Assembly: GCA_963806395.1 (NCBI GenBank)
Contig: CAWDYI010000005.1
Location: forward strand, 124,001-188,000
Reading direction: 5' to 3'
Length of the DNA: 64,000 nt
From: DASSUW01 sp963806395
Lineage (GTDB): Bacteria; Actinomycetota; Thermoleophilia; Solirubrobacterales; Solirubrobacteraceae
Shown here piece after piece: positions 52,295-60,544 of the stretch. Position 1 is the first letter of the stretch. Every line of letters starts with the position of its first letter. The notes beneath the pieces are model-generated. The model was not told the origin of the DNA. It searched no databases and saw nothing but the letters and a program-made list of their open reading frames with translations. A program made the position numbers and the translations under genes.

Positions 52295-53047
52295 GTGCTG
52301 CCCGACAACCGACGCCTCGCCGCCGCGCTTGCGGCGGCCGGCGATCGGGACAGCGCCTCCGCGCACCGGGAGGTGCTTGACGCGATCCTCGAGGGAACAC
52401 TGATCGTCGCGCTCGGTCCGGGCAGTTCGAGCGACGCCCCGGTCGTCGCCGCATCCCGCGTACCCGGAGGTGCGTTATGCGCGATGGCCTTCAGTGGTCC
52501 GGAAACGCTCGCCATGTGGGGAGCGACGAACCGCGCCGCAAGTGGATCCGGACGGGCGATGGCCGCGCTGATCCGCGACCAGGGCCTGGCTGCGGCCGCG
52601 ATCGACGCGGCGGGCCCCGTCGCCGTGGTGCTCGAGCACGCGGAGCTGCGCGCGCTCGCGTCGGGTGTGACCGCAGACGACGTCGCCATGGGCGGTGCGG
52701 CACCTACCGCGGGCCGCCCGGCGCCGCTGCGGCTGCACGCACCCGATCCGCCGCTCGAGCCCGCGGTCGCCGCCGCGCTGGCCGGAGCGCTGGCCGGCCA
52801 TCCGGTCGTGTCGGCCGCCTACCTGTTCGAGGGCCCGGCGGTCGGAGACCGCCGGCACCTCGTCGTCGGGCTCGACCTCCCGGAGCCGCGCGACCCCGTC
52901 GCGCTCGCCGCCGCCGTGGATGCCGTCGACGCCGCGGTCGCCCCGCTCGTGGCGCCGGCGGCGGGCGTCGACTACACCGTCATCGAGCGCGACGCGGTGT
53001 TCGACGCGCTGCGCGATGCCGTTCCCGCGGCCTACGAGCGGCGGTAG
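52295..53047 (+). CDS. SseB-like protein
   Basis: The 250-aa protein has the two-part SseB layout: an N-terminal half (DNRRLAAALAAAGDRDSASAHREVLDAILEGTLIVAL, then GGALCAMAFSGPETLAMW) and a C-terminal half (HPVVSAAYLFEGPAVGDRRHLVVGLDLPEP). SseB proteins were linked to serine sensitivity and type III/VII secretion contexts, but the function is unclear. GTG 52295 follows the sigma gene by 14 nt, so both may be co-transcribed. It converges on the toxin cassette. Confidence 0.72.
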   Translation: MLPDNRRLAAALAAAGDRDSASAHREVLDAILEGTLIVALGPGSSSDAPVVAASRVPGGALCAMAFSGPETLAMWGATNRAASGSGRAMAALIRDQGLAAAAIDAAGPVAVVLEHAELRALASGVTADDVAMGGAAPTAGRPAPLRLHAPDPPLEPAVAAALAGALAGHPVVSAAYLFEGPAVGDRRHLVVGLDLPEPRDPVALAAAVDAVDAAVAPLVAPAAGVDYTVIERDAVFDALRDAVPAAYERR

Positions 53048-53054
53048 CTACGGA

Positions 53055-53420
53055 TCAGCCGGTCGCAGCCGCGACGATCTCGTCAGGCGTGATGCCCGGT
53101 CTCAGCGGCACCACGACCTCATACGCCTGGTCGTAGAAGGAGAGCTCCTGATCGGCGGGGACCTGCTCCCGGAGCCAGGCCGCAACCTCAGCGGCCGGTG
53201 CGACGTCGCCGTCGAACCACGCAGCTTTGCGGCTCTTGGCGAGATAGCCCCCGACCTGCGAGTCGTCGCCGACGGGCACGATGAACTCGATGGTCCGGGT
53301 GCTCCGGTCGCAGGGCTCGACGATCGCTTCGGGCCAGCGCTCCTGCAGGCGCCGGGCGAAGTCGTCCGGATCCATCTGCCGATCGGTTTCCGCGGTCGGG
53401 GACACGGCCCAGTCGCTCAC
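53055..53420 (-). CDS. putative immunity protein 2 of the type VII toxin cassette
   Basis: The 121-aa product (GTG 53420) is a paralog of the protein coded just upstream (53417-53791). Shared features in order are SDxxVSP, DPDxFxRxLxERWPxA, a central GYLAKSRK/GNLSRDG-like loop with DGDV, AAEVAAWLREQVPADQELSFYDQAY, and VPLRPGITPDEIV. Small acidic proteins directly after a polymorphic toxin gene are normally immunity proteins. It is soluble and has no signal peptide, as needed to protect the cytoplasm. The family is unknown to me; the role is inferred from position. Confidence 0.65.
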   Translation of the reverse strand: MSDWAVSPTAETDRQMDPDDFARRLQERWPEAIVEPCDRSTRTIEFIVPVGDDSQVGGYLAKSRKAAWFDGDVAPAAEVAAWLREQVPADQELSFYDQAYEVVVPLRPGITPDEIVAAATG

Positions 53421-53791
53421 GCCGCGTCGACGCCTTCGACGATCTCCGTCGGTTCGATGCCCTCCGTGAGCGGAACGTCGAAGTTGTAGCCCTGGTCCCA
53501 GAAGATCAGCTCCTGATCCTGGGGCACGACGCTGCGGACCCAGGCCGCGACCTCGGCGGCTTCGGGGACGTCGCCGTCGAGTCCGATCACCTGTCCGTCG
53601 CGACTGAGGTTCCCCTCCACATGCCGGCCATCGCCGAGCTCCACGCGGAAGTCGAGTGCGGACAGGAAATCGGGATCGTCGAACGTCGTGACCTGGGCGT
53701 CGGGCCAGCGCTCGCCCAGCAGGCGCACGAACTCGTCGGGGTCGAAGCGCCAATCGGTGTCGCTCGAGGGAGAGACGAGGAGATCGCTCAC
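53417..53791 (-). CDS. putative immunity protein 1 of the type VII toxin cassette
   Basis: The 124-aa acidic protein begins MSDLLVSPSSDTDWRFDPDEFVRLL and ends VPLTEGIEPTEIVEGVDAA. Its start overlaps the toxin stop codon by 4 nt (ATGA type), and its stop overlaps the start of the second paralog, so toxin and both proteins are translationally coupled. Tight coupling is typical for toxin-immunity pairs. The tandem copies have diverged clearly; one may protect against the encoded toxin and the other against a variant. Confidence 0.67.
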   Translation of the reverse strand: MSDLLVSPSSDTDWRFDPDEFVRLLGERWPDAQVTTFDDPDFLSALDFRVELGDGRHVEGNLSRDGQVIGLDGDVPEAAEVAAWVRSVVPQDQELIFWDQGYNFDVPLTEGIEPTEIVEGVDAA

Positions 53792-55383
53792 GGCGCGTCT
53801 CCTCTCACCACGACACGCCCGACGACGTCGTACTCGCGGAGCAGGTCCTCGAAGTACGGGACCGCACGGATGTCGTTGGTGACGATCTCAAGACCGCGGA
53901 CCGGTGTATCCGGGCTCTCGATTATCGCGCGATAGCGCTGCAGCTCGCTCGCGATCGCGAGCCGGTTCTTCTCGCGGATGAAGTCGGGCACGGCGGAATC
54001 GGGCACGAATGGGCTGCGGTCGCGGGAGCCGACGTGCTTCGCGTCCAGCGCGGCTGCGTCGATCTCGCGGAACCCATCGGCGTTGATCTTCACGTCGCCG
54101 GCGCGCATCTCGTAGTTCAACGGGCCGGTGTGCTCGATCTCGTAGCGGTTCGCCGGGGTGCGCGTCGGCGTGTCCAGAGTCGGCAGAGAATCACGCCACT
54201 CGCGGGCGGCGAGCTGCTGCTCCGGTGTCAGGGCCGGAAGGTCGTCGAGGCTGCGTGTGACGCGCGTGACGTCAGAGACGTCGTCGGCGACGTTCACGAC
54301 CTTCGACGTCGTGCTCGCGGCCTTGGTCGCCGCGCTGCCGCCGCCGGTGAGGATCGCGAGCGCGACGTCGGGCGCGGCCTGACCGGCCATCCGGCCCGGC
54401 TCGCCGTTCTCGACGTGGTTCCAGCCGACGACGGTCTTGAACGTCTCGCCCTTGTTGTCCCACGCGTAGGACATGCCGTCGGCCAGCTGTTGCTGCTGCT
54501 GCCGGTGGCCGCGCGGGTCGATCATCCCGTACTGCGGCGCCAGCCGGACGAGCATCGGAGCGGCCTCGACGAGACCGACGCCCCAGTCGCCCACCCCCTG
54601 GGCGAAGTCGATCGAGAACTTCGGCGACATCGGGCTCCAGTCCCACGCGTGCTCCGCGGCTCCCTGGAGCGGACCGGGCAGGTGGCCGGCGAGCGAGCTG
54701 AACGCGCCGTCCACGTCCTCCTGCCGGTCGTCGATCCACGAGTTGGCCGAGTCATAGCCGTCCTTCGCGGCGCCCGGGGCGCTCTTGACGGCGTTCCACG
54801 CCCCGGAGGCGGCCGACGCGAGCCATCCCTTGTCCTCGCCGTCTGACCCTTCGCCCTCGGCGGGCTGCGGTGGTGGCGGCGGCTGCGGCGCCATGCCGGC
54901 GACGTCGGCGAACACGCCCGCGGCCACGAGCGCCGCCGCCTCGGCGTCCGCACGTGCGGCGAGCGCAACCGCCCGCTGGCCCGAAGCCTCGTCGTGGAGC
55001 TGCCCGATCAGGGCGACGGGCGCCGGTTCTTCCTCGATCAGCGCCCGCTCGCCGAGGCCCTGGGCAGCCGCGTCCGCCTCGGCTGCGGCAACCAGCGCGG
55101 CCGCGGCCTTCTCCTGCGCGGCCTCGATCTCGTCGGCGAGCTGGCGCAATGCCATTGCGGCGATCCGGAAGCCGCTGGATCCGCGCTCGAGGTTGGTCGC
55201 GAGCGCGTCACAGAGGGCGGCGCAGGCGACGCTCGCGACGCCGCTCCACCCGCCGGCGCTCGCGCTCGACAGATCGCCGGCGAGCCCGTCCAGGTGCCCA
55301 GAGGCGCCGCCGAAGGTCGCAGAGGCGCCACGGAGCGCGCCCGGATCGCCCGGGACGCCGGAGCTGCCGGCCGTGGCGCCCAT
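53788..55383 (-). CDS. WXG/T7SS-type polymorphic toxin with C-terminal restriction-endonuclease-fold domain
   Basis: The 531-aa protein has a helical N-terminal region of the WXG100/LXG-like sort (about 1-160, with ASAGGWSGVAS), a Pro-rich hinge (PQPPPPPQPAEGEG), a middle region, and a C-terminal toxin domain from about residue 400: RYEIEHTGPLNYEMRAGDVKINADGF, then DAAALDAKHVGSRDRSPFVP, and PVRGLEIVTNDIRAVPYFEDLLREY. The Asp-x-Lys core and these blocks fit the Tox-REase-2 family from memory, so it should be a DNase-like nuclease. No signal peptide; export would need a type VII (ESX) system coded elsewhere. It follows two small WXG-type genes and precedes two putative immunity genes. Confidence 0.78.
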   Translation of the reverse strand: MGATAGSSGVPGDPGALRGASATFGGASGHLDGLAGDLSSASAGGWSGVASVACAALCDALATNLERGSSGFRIAAMALRQLADEIEAAQEKAAAALVAAAEADAAAQGLGERALIEEEPAPVALIGQLHDEASGQRAVALAARADAEAAALVAAGVFADVAGMAPQPPPPPQPAEGEGSDGEDKGWLASAASGAWNAVKSAPGAAKDGYDSANSWIDDRQEDVDGAFSSLAGHLPGPLQGAAEHAWDWSPMSPKFSIDFAQGVGDWGVGLVEAAPMLVRLAPQYGMIDPRGHRQQQQQLADGMSYAWDNKGETFKTVVGWNHVENGEPGRMAGQAAPDVALAILTGGGSAATKAASTTSKVVNVADDVSDVTRVTRSLDDLPALTPEQQLAAREWRDSLPTLDTPTRTPANRYEIEHTGPLNYEMRAGDVKINADGFREIDAAALDAKHVGSRDRSPFVPDSAVPDFIREKNRLAIASELQRYRAIIESPDTPVRGLEIVTNDIRAVPYFEDLLREYDVVGRVVVRGDAP

Positions 55384-55386
55384 CGG

Positions 55387-55683
55387 TCAGTCGCCGATCC
55401 CGAGCGCCGGCATGACCGTGCCGTCGACGAGCTCGTACAGCGCCGCCGCCGCGGTCACGGCTCCGCCCGCTGCGCCGATCGACGCGGCGGACCGGCCGAG
55501 GGCGTCCGACCACTGGTCGCACATATCCTCGAACGCGGCTGCGGCCTCCGGCGAGCCGGTCGCGGCCCCGGTGCCCCGCACGGAGCCCATGAGCACGCCA
55601 CGGGTCGCCGACACGTCGCCGTCCAGCGCGTGCAGCGTGGAGCCGAGACCGCGGAGCTCCTCGGGTACGACGGAGATGCGCAC
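55387..55683 (-). CDS. WXG100-like small secreted-effector partner
   Basis: The 98-aa helical protein (MRISVVPEELRGLGSTLHALDGDVSATRG at the N-terminus) has the length and helix-turn-helix hairpin layout of WXG100/PE-like proteins, though W-x-G itself is replaced (CDQWSDALG). Its stop lies 3 nt before the toxin start. It probably forms a secretion complex with the toxin's N-terminus or with the other WXG protein. Confidence 0.68.
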   Translation of the reverse strand: MRISVVPEELRGLGSTLHALDGDVSATRGVLMGSVRGTGAATGSPEAAAAFEDMCDQWSDALGRSAASIGAAGGAVTAAAALYELVDGTVMPALGIGD

Positions 55684-55701
55684 GAGGGCGCTCTTGGTTG
55701 G

Positions 55702-55992
55702 CTACCGCCCGAAGGAGGCGGCGATGCCCTGCTCGGTGTCCTGGTAGTTGGCGCCGGCCTGCTGGGTGAGCTGGCTGATGCCGTGCAGTGCTTCCTGGAT
55801 GCCGCGGCTGGAGCGCTGCCATTCGGCCCACAGCTCCTGGAATCGCGCCTGGGCGACGCCCTGCCATTCGCTCTGCAGCGGCGCGACCTGGCCGGCGAGC
55901 TGTGACAGCGTCGATTCGATGTTGGCGGCGCCTGCGTTGAGCTGGCTGGCAGTCGACTGCAGCTGCTCAGGGGTAACGGCAATGTTGGGCAT
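55702..55992 (-). CDS. WXG100 (ESAT-6-like) protein
   Basis: The 96-aa product is a canonical WXG100 protein: two helices around the W-x-G turn in PLQSEWQGVAQARFQELW, beginning MPNIAVTPEQLQSTASQLNAGAANIE. WXG100 proteins are carried by the type VII secretion system, usually as dimers. ATG 55992 is chosen; the open frame runs to 56148 without family-like sequence. It is the first gene of the toxin cassette. Confidence 0.85.
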   Translation of the reverse strand: MPNIAVTPEQLQSTASQLNAGAANIESTLSQLAGQVAPLQSEWQGVAQARFQELWAEWQRSSRGIQEALHGISQLTQQAGANYQDTEQGIAASFGR

Positions 55993-56056
55993 GCGAACGG
56001 CCTCCGTCGTCGCGGTGCTTGAGTCGCGCTGGAAAGTAGCGGCTACCCGCTGAAGT

Positions 56057-57127
56057 TCAATCCCTCCCGGCTTTTTCGGCCAGGCGCCGGCGCAGGGCCT
56101 TCTGGGCGGTGCGGGCCTTGCGGCTGGCTTCGGCGCGCGCCCGCGCATCGCGCCGGGCCTCGATCCGCTCGCGCTCGCGCTCGAGCTTGACGAGCCCGGC
56201 GTAGCGGTCGGCGGGCAGCCGTCCGTCTTCCACCGCCGCTGCCACCGCGCATCCGGGCTCGCCCGCGTGGCGGCAGTCGGTGAACCGGCACCGGCGGGCG
56301 AGCGTCGCCACGTCGGAGAACGCGGTCTCGAGCCCTCCGGCCTGCTCCCACACGCGCGGGAGGCGCAGCCCCGGTGTGTCGATCACAAGGGCGCCCGACG
56401 CCAGCGGCACGAGCTCGCGGTGCGATGTGGCGTGGCGGCCGCGGTCGTCGCTCTCGCGGATCGGCGCGGTGCGCCGTGGCGGGCCGCCGGTCAGCGCGTT
56501 GAGCAGCGTCGTCTTCCCGACGCCCGACGAGCCGAGCAGGACCGTCGTGACGCCCGGACGCAGCCAGCCTGCGAGCGCTTCGAGCCCGGTTCCGGCGTGC
56601 ACGCTGAGCGCCAGCACCGGCACCGTGGCGCCGAGCGCGAGCCGCACGTCGGCGACGCGCGCGGGCGGGTCCGGGTCGAGGTCGGCCTTGGAGAGCACCA
56701 CGACGGCGTCGGCACGGGCGTCGGCGGCGAGCGTCAGCATCCGTTCGAGCCGGCGCACGCTGAGGTCGCGGTTGAGCGACCCGAGCACGAGCGCGATGTC
56801 GACGTTCGCGGCCAGCACCTGCGCCTCCGACTTCCCGTCGGCGGCGGCCCGCGCGATGCCGCCGCGGCGCGGCAGCACGGCGTGCACGATGCCGCCCGCC
56901 GGATCGACGGCGACCCAGTCGCCCACCGCGGGCAGGTCGACGGGCGAGCCGGCCTCGTGGCGCAGGCGGCCGGCGAGCGATGCGGCGATCGGCCCGTCGG
57001 CGGCGAGCAGGTCGAGCCGGCCGCGGTGCGCGGCGGCCACGCGCGCGGGGACGAGGTCCTCGCGTTCGAGCGCCGCGAACTCGGCGGCGCGGTCTGTGTT
57101 CCACCCGAGGGCGGTAAGAGAGTTCAA
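56057..57127 (-). CDS. rsgA: ribosome small subunit-dependent GTPase A
   Basis: RsgA assists late 30S subunit maturation. The 356-aa product shows the circularly permuted GTPase order: an OB-fold N-terminus (VGDWVAVDPAGG), G4 VVVLSKADLD, G1 LLGSSGVGKTTLLNAL, switch with RHATSHRELVPL, G3 VIDTPGLR, and the zinc knuckle CRFTDCRHAGEPGC. The C-terminus is a basic helix (RKARTAQKALRRRLAEKAGRD) that probably binds rRNA. G4 has SKAD in place of NKAD. Confidence 0.92.
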   Translation of the reverse strand: MNSLTALGWNTDRAAEFAALEREDLVPARVAAAHRGRLDLLAADGPIAASLAGRLRHEAGSPVDLPAVGDWVAVDPAGGIVHAVLPRRGGIARAAADGKSEAQVLAANVDIALVLGSLNRDLSVRRLERMLTLAADARADAVVVLSKADLDPDPPARVADVRLALGATVPVLALSVHAGTGLEALAGWLRPGVTTVLLGSSGVGKTTLLNALTGGPPRRTAPIRESDDRGRHATSHRELVPLASGALVIDTPGLRLPRVWEQAGGLETAFSDVATLARRCRFTDCRHAGEPGCAVAAAVEDGRLPADRYAGLVKLERERERIEARRDARARAEASRKARTAQKALRRRLAEKAGRD

Positions 57128-57281
57128 CTGAGGGCTCCTGGCGAATGGACGCGCGGGCGCGCGCCCGGGGTCATCGGGACGCGGAGAGCGGACCAGCGAG
57201 GCAGCCAGTCCGCCTCAGGAGGCGGGAGCGTTCAGATGTAGGTCGCGAGACGGCAGAGGCACTCGCACGAAGCGTAGCGCG

Positions 57282-57782
57282 TCAACCGCCGGCTGGGGCG
57301 CCGTGCGACGGCGCCTCCGGGTCCCAGCGGCCGTCGATGCCGATCGTGCCGGTCACCGGGTTCGCGTCGGCCGGGTCGCTGTCGCGCGAGTACGAGAACG
57401 TCATTCGCACCTCGGTGCCGCGCCCCGCGCTGCCGCGCAGCTCGAACGCGTCCGACAGCGCGGCGATCAGCGGCAGCCCGAGACCGAGCGCCGGCGGCTC
57501 GGAGCGCGCCGGCCGCGGCTGGATGCCGCTGCCGTGGTCGCGCACCACGATCGTCAGGCCCTCCTCGGACGCGAGCATCTCGACCTCGAGCATCCCGCTG
57601 TCGGCGTCGTAGGCATGCACCACCACGTTCGTGCAGGCCTCGGTGACCGCCATCTTCATGTCCGCCAGTACCGACGCCTCGAAGTCCAGCGCGTCCGCCA
57701 TCCCCGCGAGTGCCTGCCGCACCACGCCCACGCCCTCGGGGCGCGCCGGCATGGTCAGAAGCACTTCCGGGCTGCCGGTCAT
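57282..57782 (-). CDS. anti-sigma factor serine kinase (RsbW-like)
   Basis: The 166-aa protein has the RsbW core: MPARPEGVGVVRQALAGMADALDFEASVLADMKMAVTEACTNVVVHAYDAD (N-box Asn), VVRDHGSGIQPRP (G1), and LGLGLPLIAALSDAFEL (G2). The C-terminal 35 residues are Pro/Asp-rich and extra. Its ATG overlaps the rsbV stop (ATGA), so kinase and antagonist form one partner-switch pair. Confidence 0.88.
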   Translation of the reverse strand: MTGSPEVLLTMPARPEGVGVVRQALAGMADALDFEASVLADMKMAVTEACTNVVVHAYDADSGMLEVEMLASEEGLTIVVRDHGSGIQPRPARSEPPALGLGLPLIAALSDAFELRGSAGRGTEVRMTFSYSRDSDPADANPVTGTIGIDGRWDPEAPSHGAPAGG

Positions 57783-58150
57783 TCGATCGCGCCGTTCGTC
57801 CTCGCGGCTTCGATGGCCTCGTCGCGCCGGCGCAGCACGGGCAGCACGGGAACGAGCCCGGTGATGTCCAGGATCCGCTGCACGCCCGGCTCGACGGTCT
57901 CACCGACGCAGACGACGAATCCCTGGCGCGCCTCGAGCGCACGGCGGCGCGCATCGAGCAACGCACCGAGGACGGACGAGTCGACGAACGTGGCGGCCGT
58001 CAGGTCCACGACGATCCCGCCGCCGCGGTCCAGGGCCTCCTCCAGCCGCTCGCGCAGCGTGGGGGCGGTGTAGATGTCGTGCTCTCCTTCGACGACGACC
58101 ACCACGACGTCCCCCGCGGAGTCATCGAGCACGATGGGATTGGCATCCAT
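57779..58150 (-). CDS. anti-sigma factor antagonist (RsbV/STAS)
   Basis: The 123-aa STAS protein contains GEHDIYTAPTLRERLEEAL and the phospho-site serine in TAATFVDSSVLGALLDARRRALEARQG. ATG 58150 is preferred over TTG 58162 because a SigB/F-type promoter (GTTA, 15 nt, GGGTAT) lies 13 nt before it. This would let the sigma factor control its own antagonist, a common feedback in SigB/F systems. Confidence 0.87.
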   Translation of the reverse strand: MDANPIVLDDSAGDVVVVVVEGEHDIYTAPTLRERLEEALDRGGGIVVDLTAATFVDSSVLGALLDARRRALEARQGFVVCVGETVEPGVQRILDITGLVPVLPVLRRRDEAIEAARTNGAIE

Positions 58151-58163
58151 ACGGGCATGCAAG

Positions 58164-58188
58164 ATACCCGGAAGCCCGGCCGCCTAAC
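58164..58188 (-). promoter_or_regulatory. SigB/F-type promoter of the rsbV-rsbW pair
   Basis: On the minus strand GTTA (58185-58188), a 15-nt spacer and GGGTAT (58164-58169) match the general stress consensus GTTT-N15-GGGTAT. The start codon follows after 13 nt. Confidence 0.6.
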
Positions 58189-58214
58189 TCCGACGCACGG
58201 ATACCCGCAATCCA

Positions 58215-59645
58215 ATGGCCCGCAACCTCGATCGATATCGCGCCAAGCGTGATTTCTCCGCCACTCCGGAGCCGTCCGGCGGCGACGAGACGCCCGAGGA
58301 GCGCACCGCGAGGTTCGTCGTCCAGGAGCACCATGCGCGGTCGCTGCACTGGGACCTGCGGCTGGAGCGGGACGGTGCACTGGCGTCGTGGGCGGTGCCG
58401 AAGGGCATCCCGCCGGACCCGCGCAAGAACCACCTCGCCGTGCGGACGGAGGATCACCCGCTCGAGTACCTGGACTTCCACGGCGAGATCCCGGCCGGTT
58501 CCTACGGCGCCGGCACGATGACGATCTGGGATCGCGGGACGTACGAGACGCACAAGTGGCGCGAGAGCGAGGTGATGATCACCTTCCACGGCGAGCGTCT
58601 GCACGGCCGCTACGTGCTGTTCCGGACCGGCGGGACGAACTGGATGATCCACCGGATGGATCCGCCCCAGGATCCCGACCGGGAGCCGATGCCGGAGCGG
58701 ATCGAGCCGATGCTCGCCCGCATCGGCACGCTGCCGCGCGACGACGATCGCTGGGCGTACGAGATCAAGTGGGACGGCGTGCGGGCGATCGGCTACGCCG
58801 ACGGCGGGCGGCTGCGCCTTGCGAGCCGCAACGGGCGCGACATCACGCCGCGGTATCCGGAGCTGCGAGAGCTGGGGCGGGCGCTGGCGGGCCGCCAGGC
58901 GGTGCTCGACGGCGAGGTGGTCGCGTTCGACGAGGAGGGGAGGCCGAGCTTCCAGCGCCTCCAGGGGCGCATGCACCTGACCTCCGAGCACGCCGTCCGG
59001 CGGCTCTCGCAGAGCAACCCGGTCGCGTACATGATCTTCGACCTGGTGTGGCTCGACGGCCGCTCGCTGATGGACCTGCCGTACACCGAGCGCCGCGAGC
59101 AGCTGCTCGAGCTCGGCCTCCAGGGGCCGACGTGGCAGACGCCCGCCAGCCACGTCGGCGACGGCGCGGCGCTGCTCGACGCCTCTCGCGCCCGCGGGCT
59201 GGAGGGCATCATCGCCAAGCGGCTGGACTCCACGTACATGCCGGGACGGCGCTCGACGGCGTGGGTGAAGGTCAAGAACGTCCGGCGCACCGACGTCGTG
59301 GTCGGCGGCTGGCTGCCGGGTGAGGGCAAGCGCGGAGGGCGGCTCGGCGCGCTCGTCATCGGCTACTACCAGGACGGCGCGCTGAGCTACGCAGGCCGTG
59401 TCGGGACCGGCTTCGACGAGGCCGAGCTCAACCGGCTCGGCGCGCTGCTCGAGCCGCTGGCGCGCGAGACCAGCCCGTTCGAGGGCCGCCAGCCGCCGCG
59501 CGAGACGCACTTCGTCGAGCCGCAGCTGGTCGCCGCCGTCGACTACGGCGAGTGGACCAACGCGCGGACGCTGCGCCACCCCGTGTACAAGGGCCTGCGC
59601 GACGACGTCGAGCCCGAGACGGTCGTCTTCGACGATTCATCCTGA
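58215..59645 (+). CDS. LigD-like protein: 3'-phosphoesterase plus ATP-dependent DNA ligase
   Basis: The 476-aa product has two parts of LigD, the bacterial end-joining ligase. Residues 1-150 are a phosphoesterase domain (FVVQEHHARSLHWDLRLERDG with its catalytic His/Asp, GEIPAGSYGAGTMTIWDRG). From 165 comes an ATP-dependent ligase with the adenylated Lys in YEIKWDGVRAI, DGEVVAFDEEG, EGIIAKRLDSTY and the OB-fold (RTDVVVGGWLPGEGKRGGRLGALVIG). The primase/polymerase domain is absent, and no ku gene is seen in this window. It is divergent from the rsbV-rsbW pair. Confidence 0.9.
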   Translation: MARNLDRYRAKRDFSATPEPSGGDETPEERTARFVVQEHHARSLHWDLRLERDGALASWAVPKGIPPDPRKNHLAVRTEDHPLEYLDFHGEIPAGSYGAGTMTIWDRGTYETHKWRESEVMITFHGERLHGRYVLFRTGGTNWMIHRMDPPQDPDREPMPERIEPMLARIGTLPRDDDRWAYEIKWDGVRAIGYADGGRLRLASRNGRDITPRYPELRELGRALAGRQAVLDGEVVAFDEEGRPSFQRLQGRMHLTSEHAVRRLSQSNPVAYMIFDLVWLDGRSLMDLPYTERREQLLELGLQGPTWQTPASHVGDGAALLDASRARGLEGIIAKRLDSTYMPGRRSTAWVKVKNVRRTDVVVGGWLPGEGKRGGRLGALVIGYYQDGALSYAGRVGTGFDEAELNRLGALLEPLARETSPFEGRQPPRETHFVEPQLVAAVDYGEWTNARTLRHPVYKGLRDDVEPETVVFDDSS

Positions 59646-59697
59646 CCCGGCTCGCGCCGAGTTTGCGCGGCGGCGCGTGTGGAGAGAGGAACCGGAC

Positions 59698-60544
59698 ATG
59701 GCTTTGAACCGACAGCTCGCGGGCGCCGATGTGTTCCCGGTCGGCCTCGGCGGCATGCCGATGTCGCTCTCCGGCCGCCCGCCGGAGGAGCGGTCCGATC
59801 CGCACGATCCACGCGGCGCTCGACGCCGGCGTGAACCTGATCGACACCGCGGACTCGTACTGCGTCGACGAGGACGACGTCGGCCACAACGAGCGCCTGA
59901 TCGCGAAGGCGCTGCGGGGGCGCCGCGACGGCGTGATCGTCGCCACCAAGGGGGGCCACACGCGCCCCGGCGGCGCGTGGGAGCTCGACGGCAGCCGCGA
60001 GCACCTGCGGGCGGCGTGCGAGGCGTCGCTGCGCGCGCTCGAGACCGACCGGATCGACCTCTACCAGTTCCACCGCCCCGATCCCGACGTGCCGTACGAG
60101 GAGTCGATCGGTGCGATCAAGGAGCTGCAGGACGAGGGCAAGGTGCGGTGGGTCGGGATCTCGAACGCGTCGGTCGAGCGGATCGACCTGGCGTGCTCGA
60201 TCGTCGACGTCGTGTCGGTCCAGAACCAGCTGTCGCTCGAGTACACGTCGCCGCTGGCGAAGGGCGAGGTCGCGGCGTGCGAGGAGCGCGGGATCGTGTT
60301 CATCCCTTGGTCGCCGCTGGGCGGGATCAGGCAGGCGGCCGACGCAGCGGCCACGCACAACCCGGTGCGGGCGGCGGCGGATGCCCACGGCGTGTCGCCA
60401 CAGCAGGTCGCGATCGCCTGGCTGCTCTCGCTCAGCCCGGTCGTGATCCCGATCCCCGGCGCGAGCCGCCCGGAGTCGATCGAGGACTCCGTGCAGGCCG
60501 CCGATCTGGAGCTGACGGCGGACGAGCTGGCGGCGATCGGATGA
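59698..60544 (+). CDS. aldo/keto reductase, frameshifted near 59795
   Basis: The gene encodes an NADPH-dependent oxidoreductase with a TIM barrel. ATG 59698 opens MALNRQLAGADVFPVGLGGMPMSLSGRPPEERS; then one extra C (near 59793-59794) shifts the frame. Removing it continues into IRTIHAALDAGVNLIDTADSYC with the catalytic Asp and Tyr, VIVATKGG (Lys), DLYQFHRPD (His), and the cofactor-binding end PIPGASRPESIEDSV. The repaired protein has 281 aa. Its stop overlaps the CDGSH gene. Confidence 0.82.
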
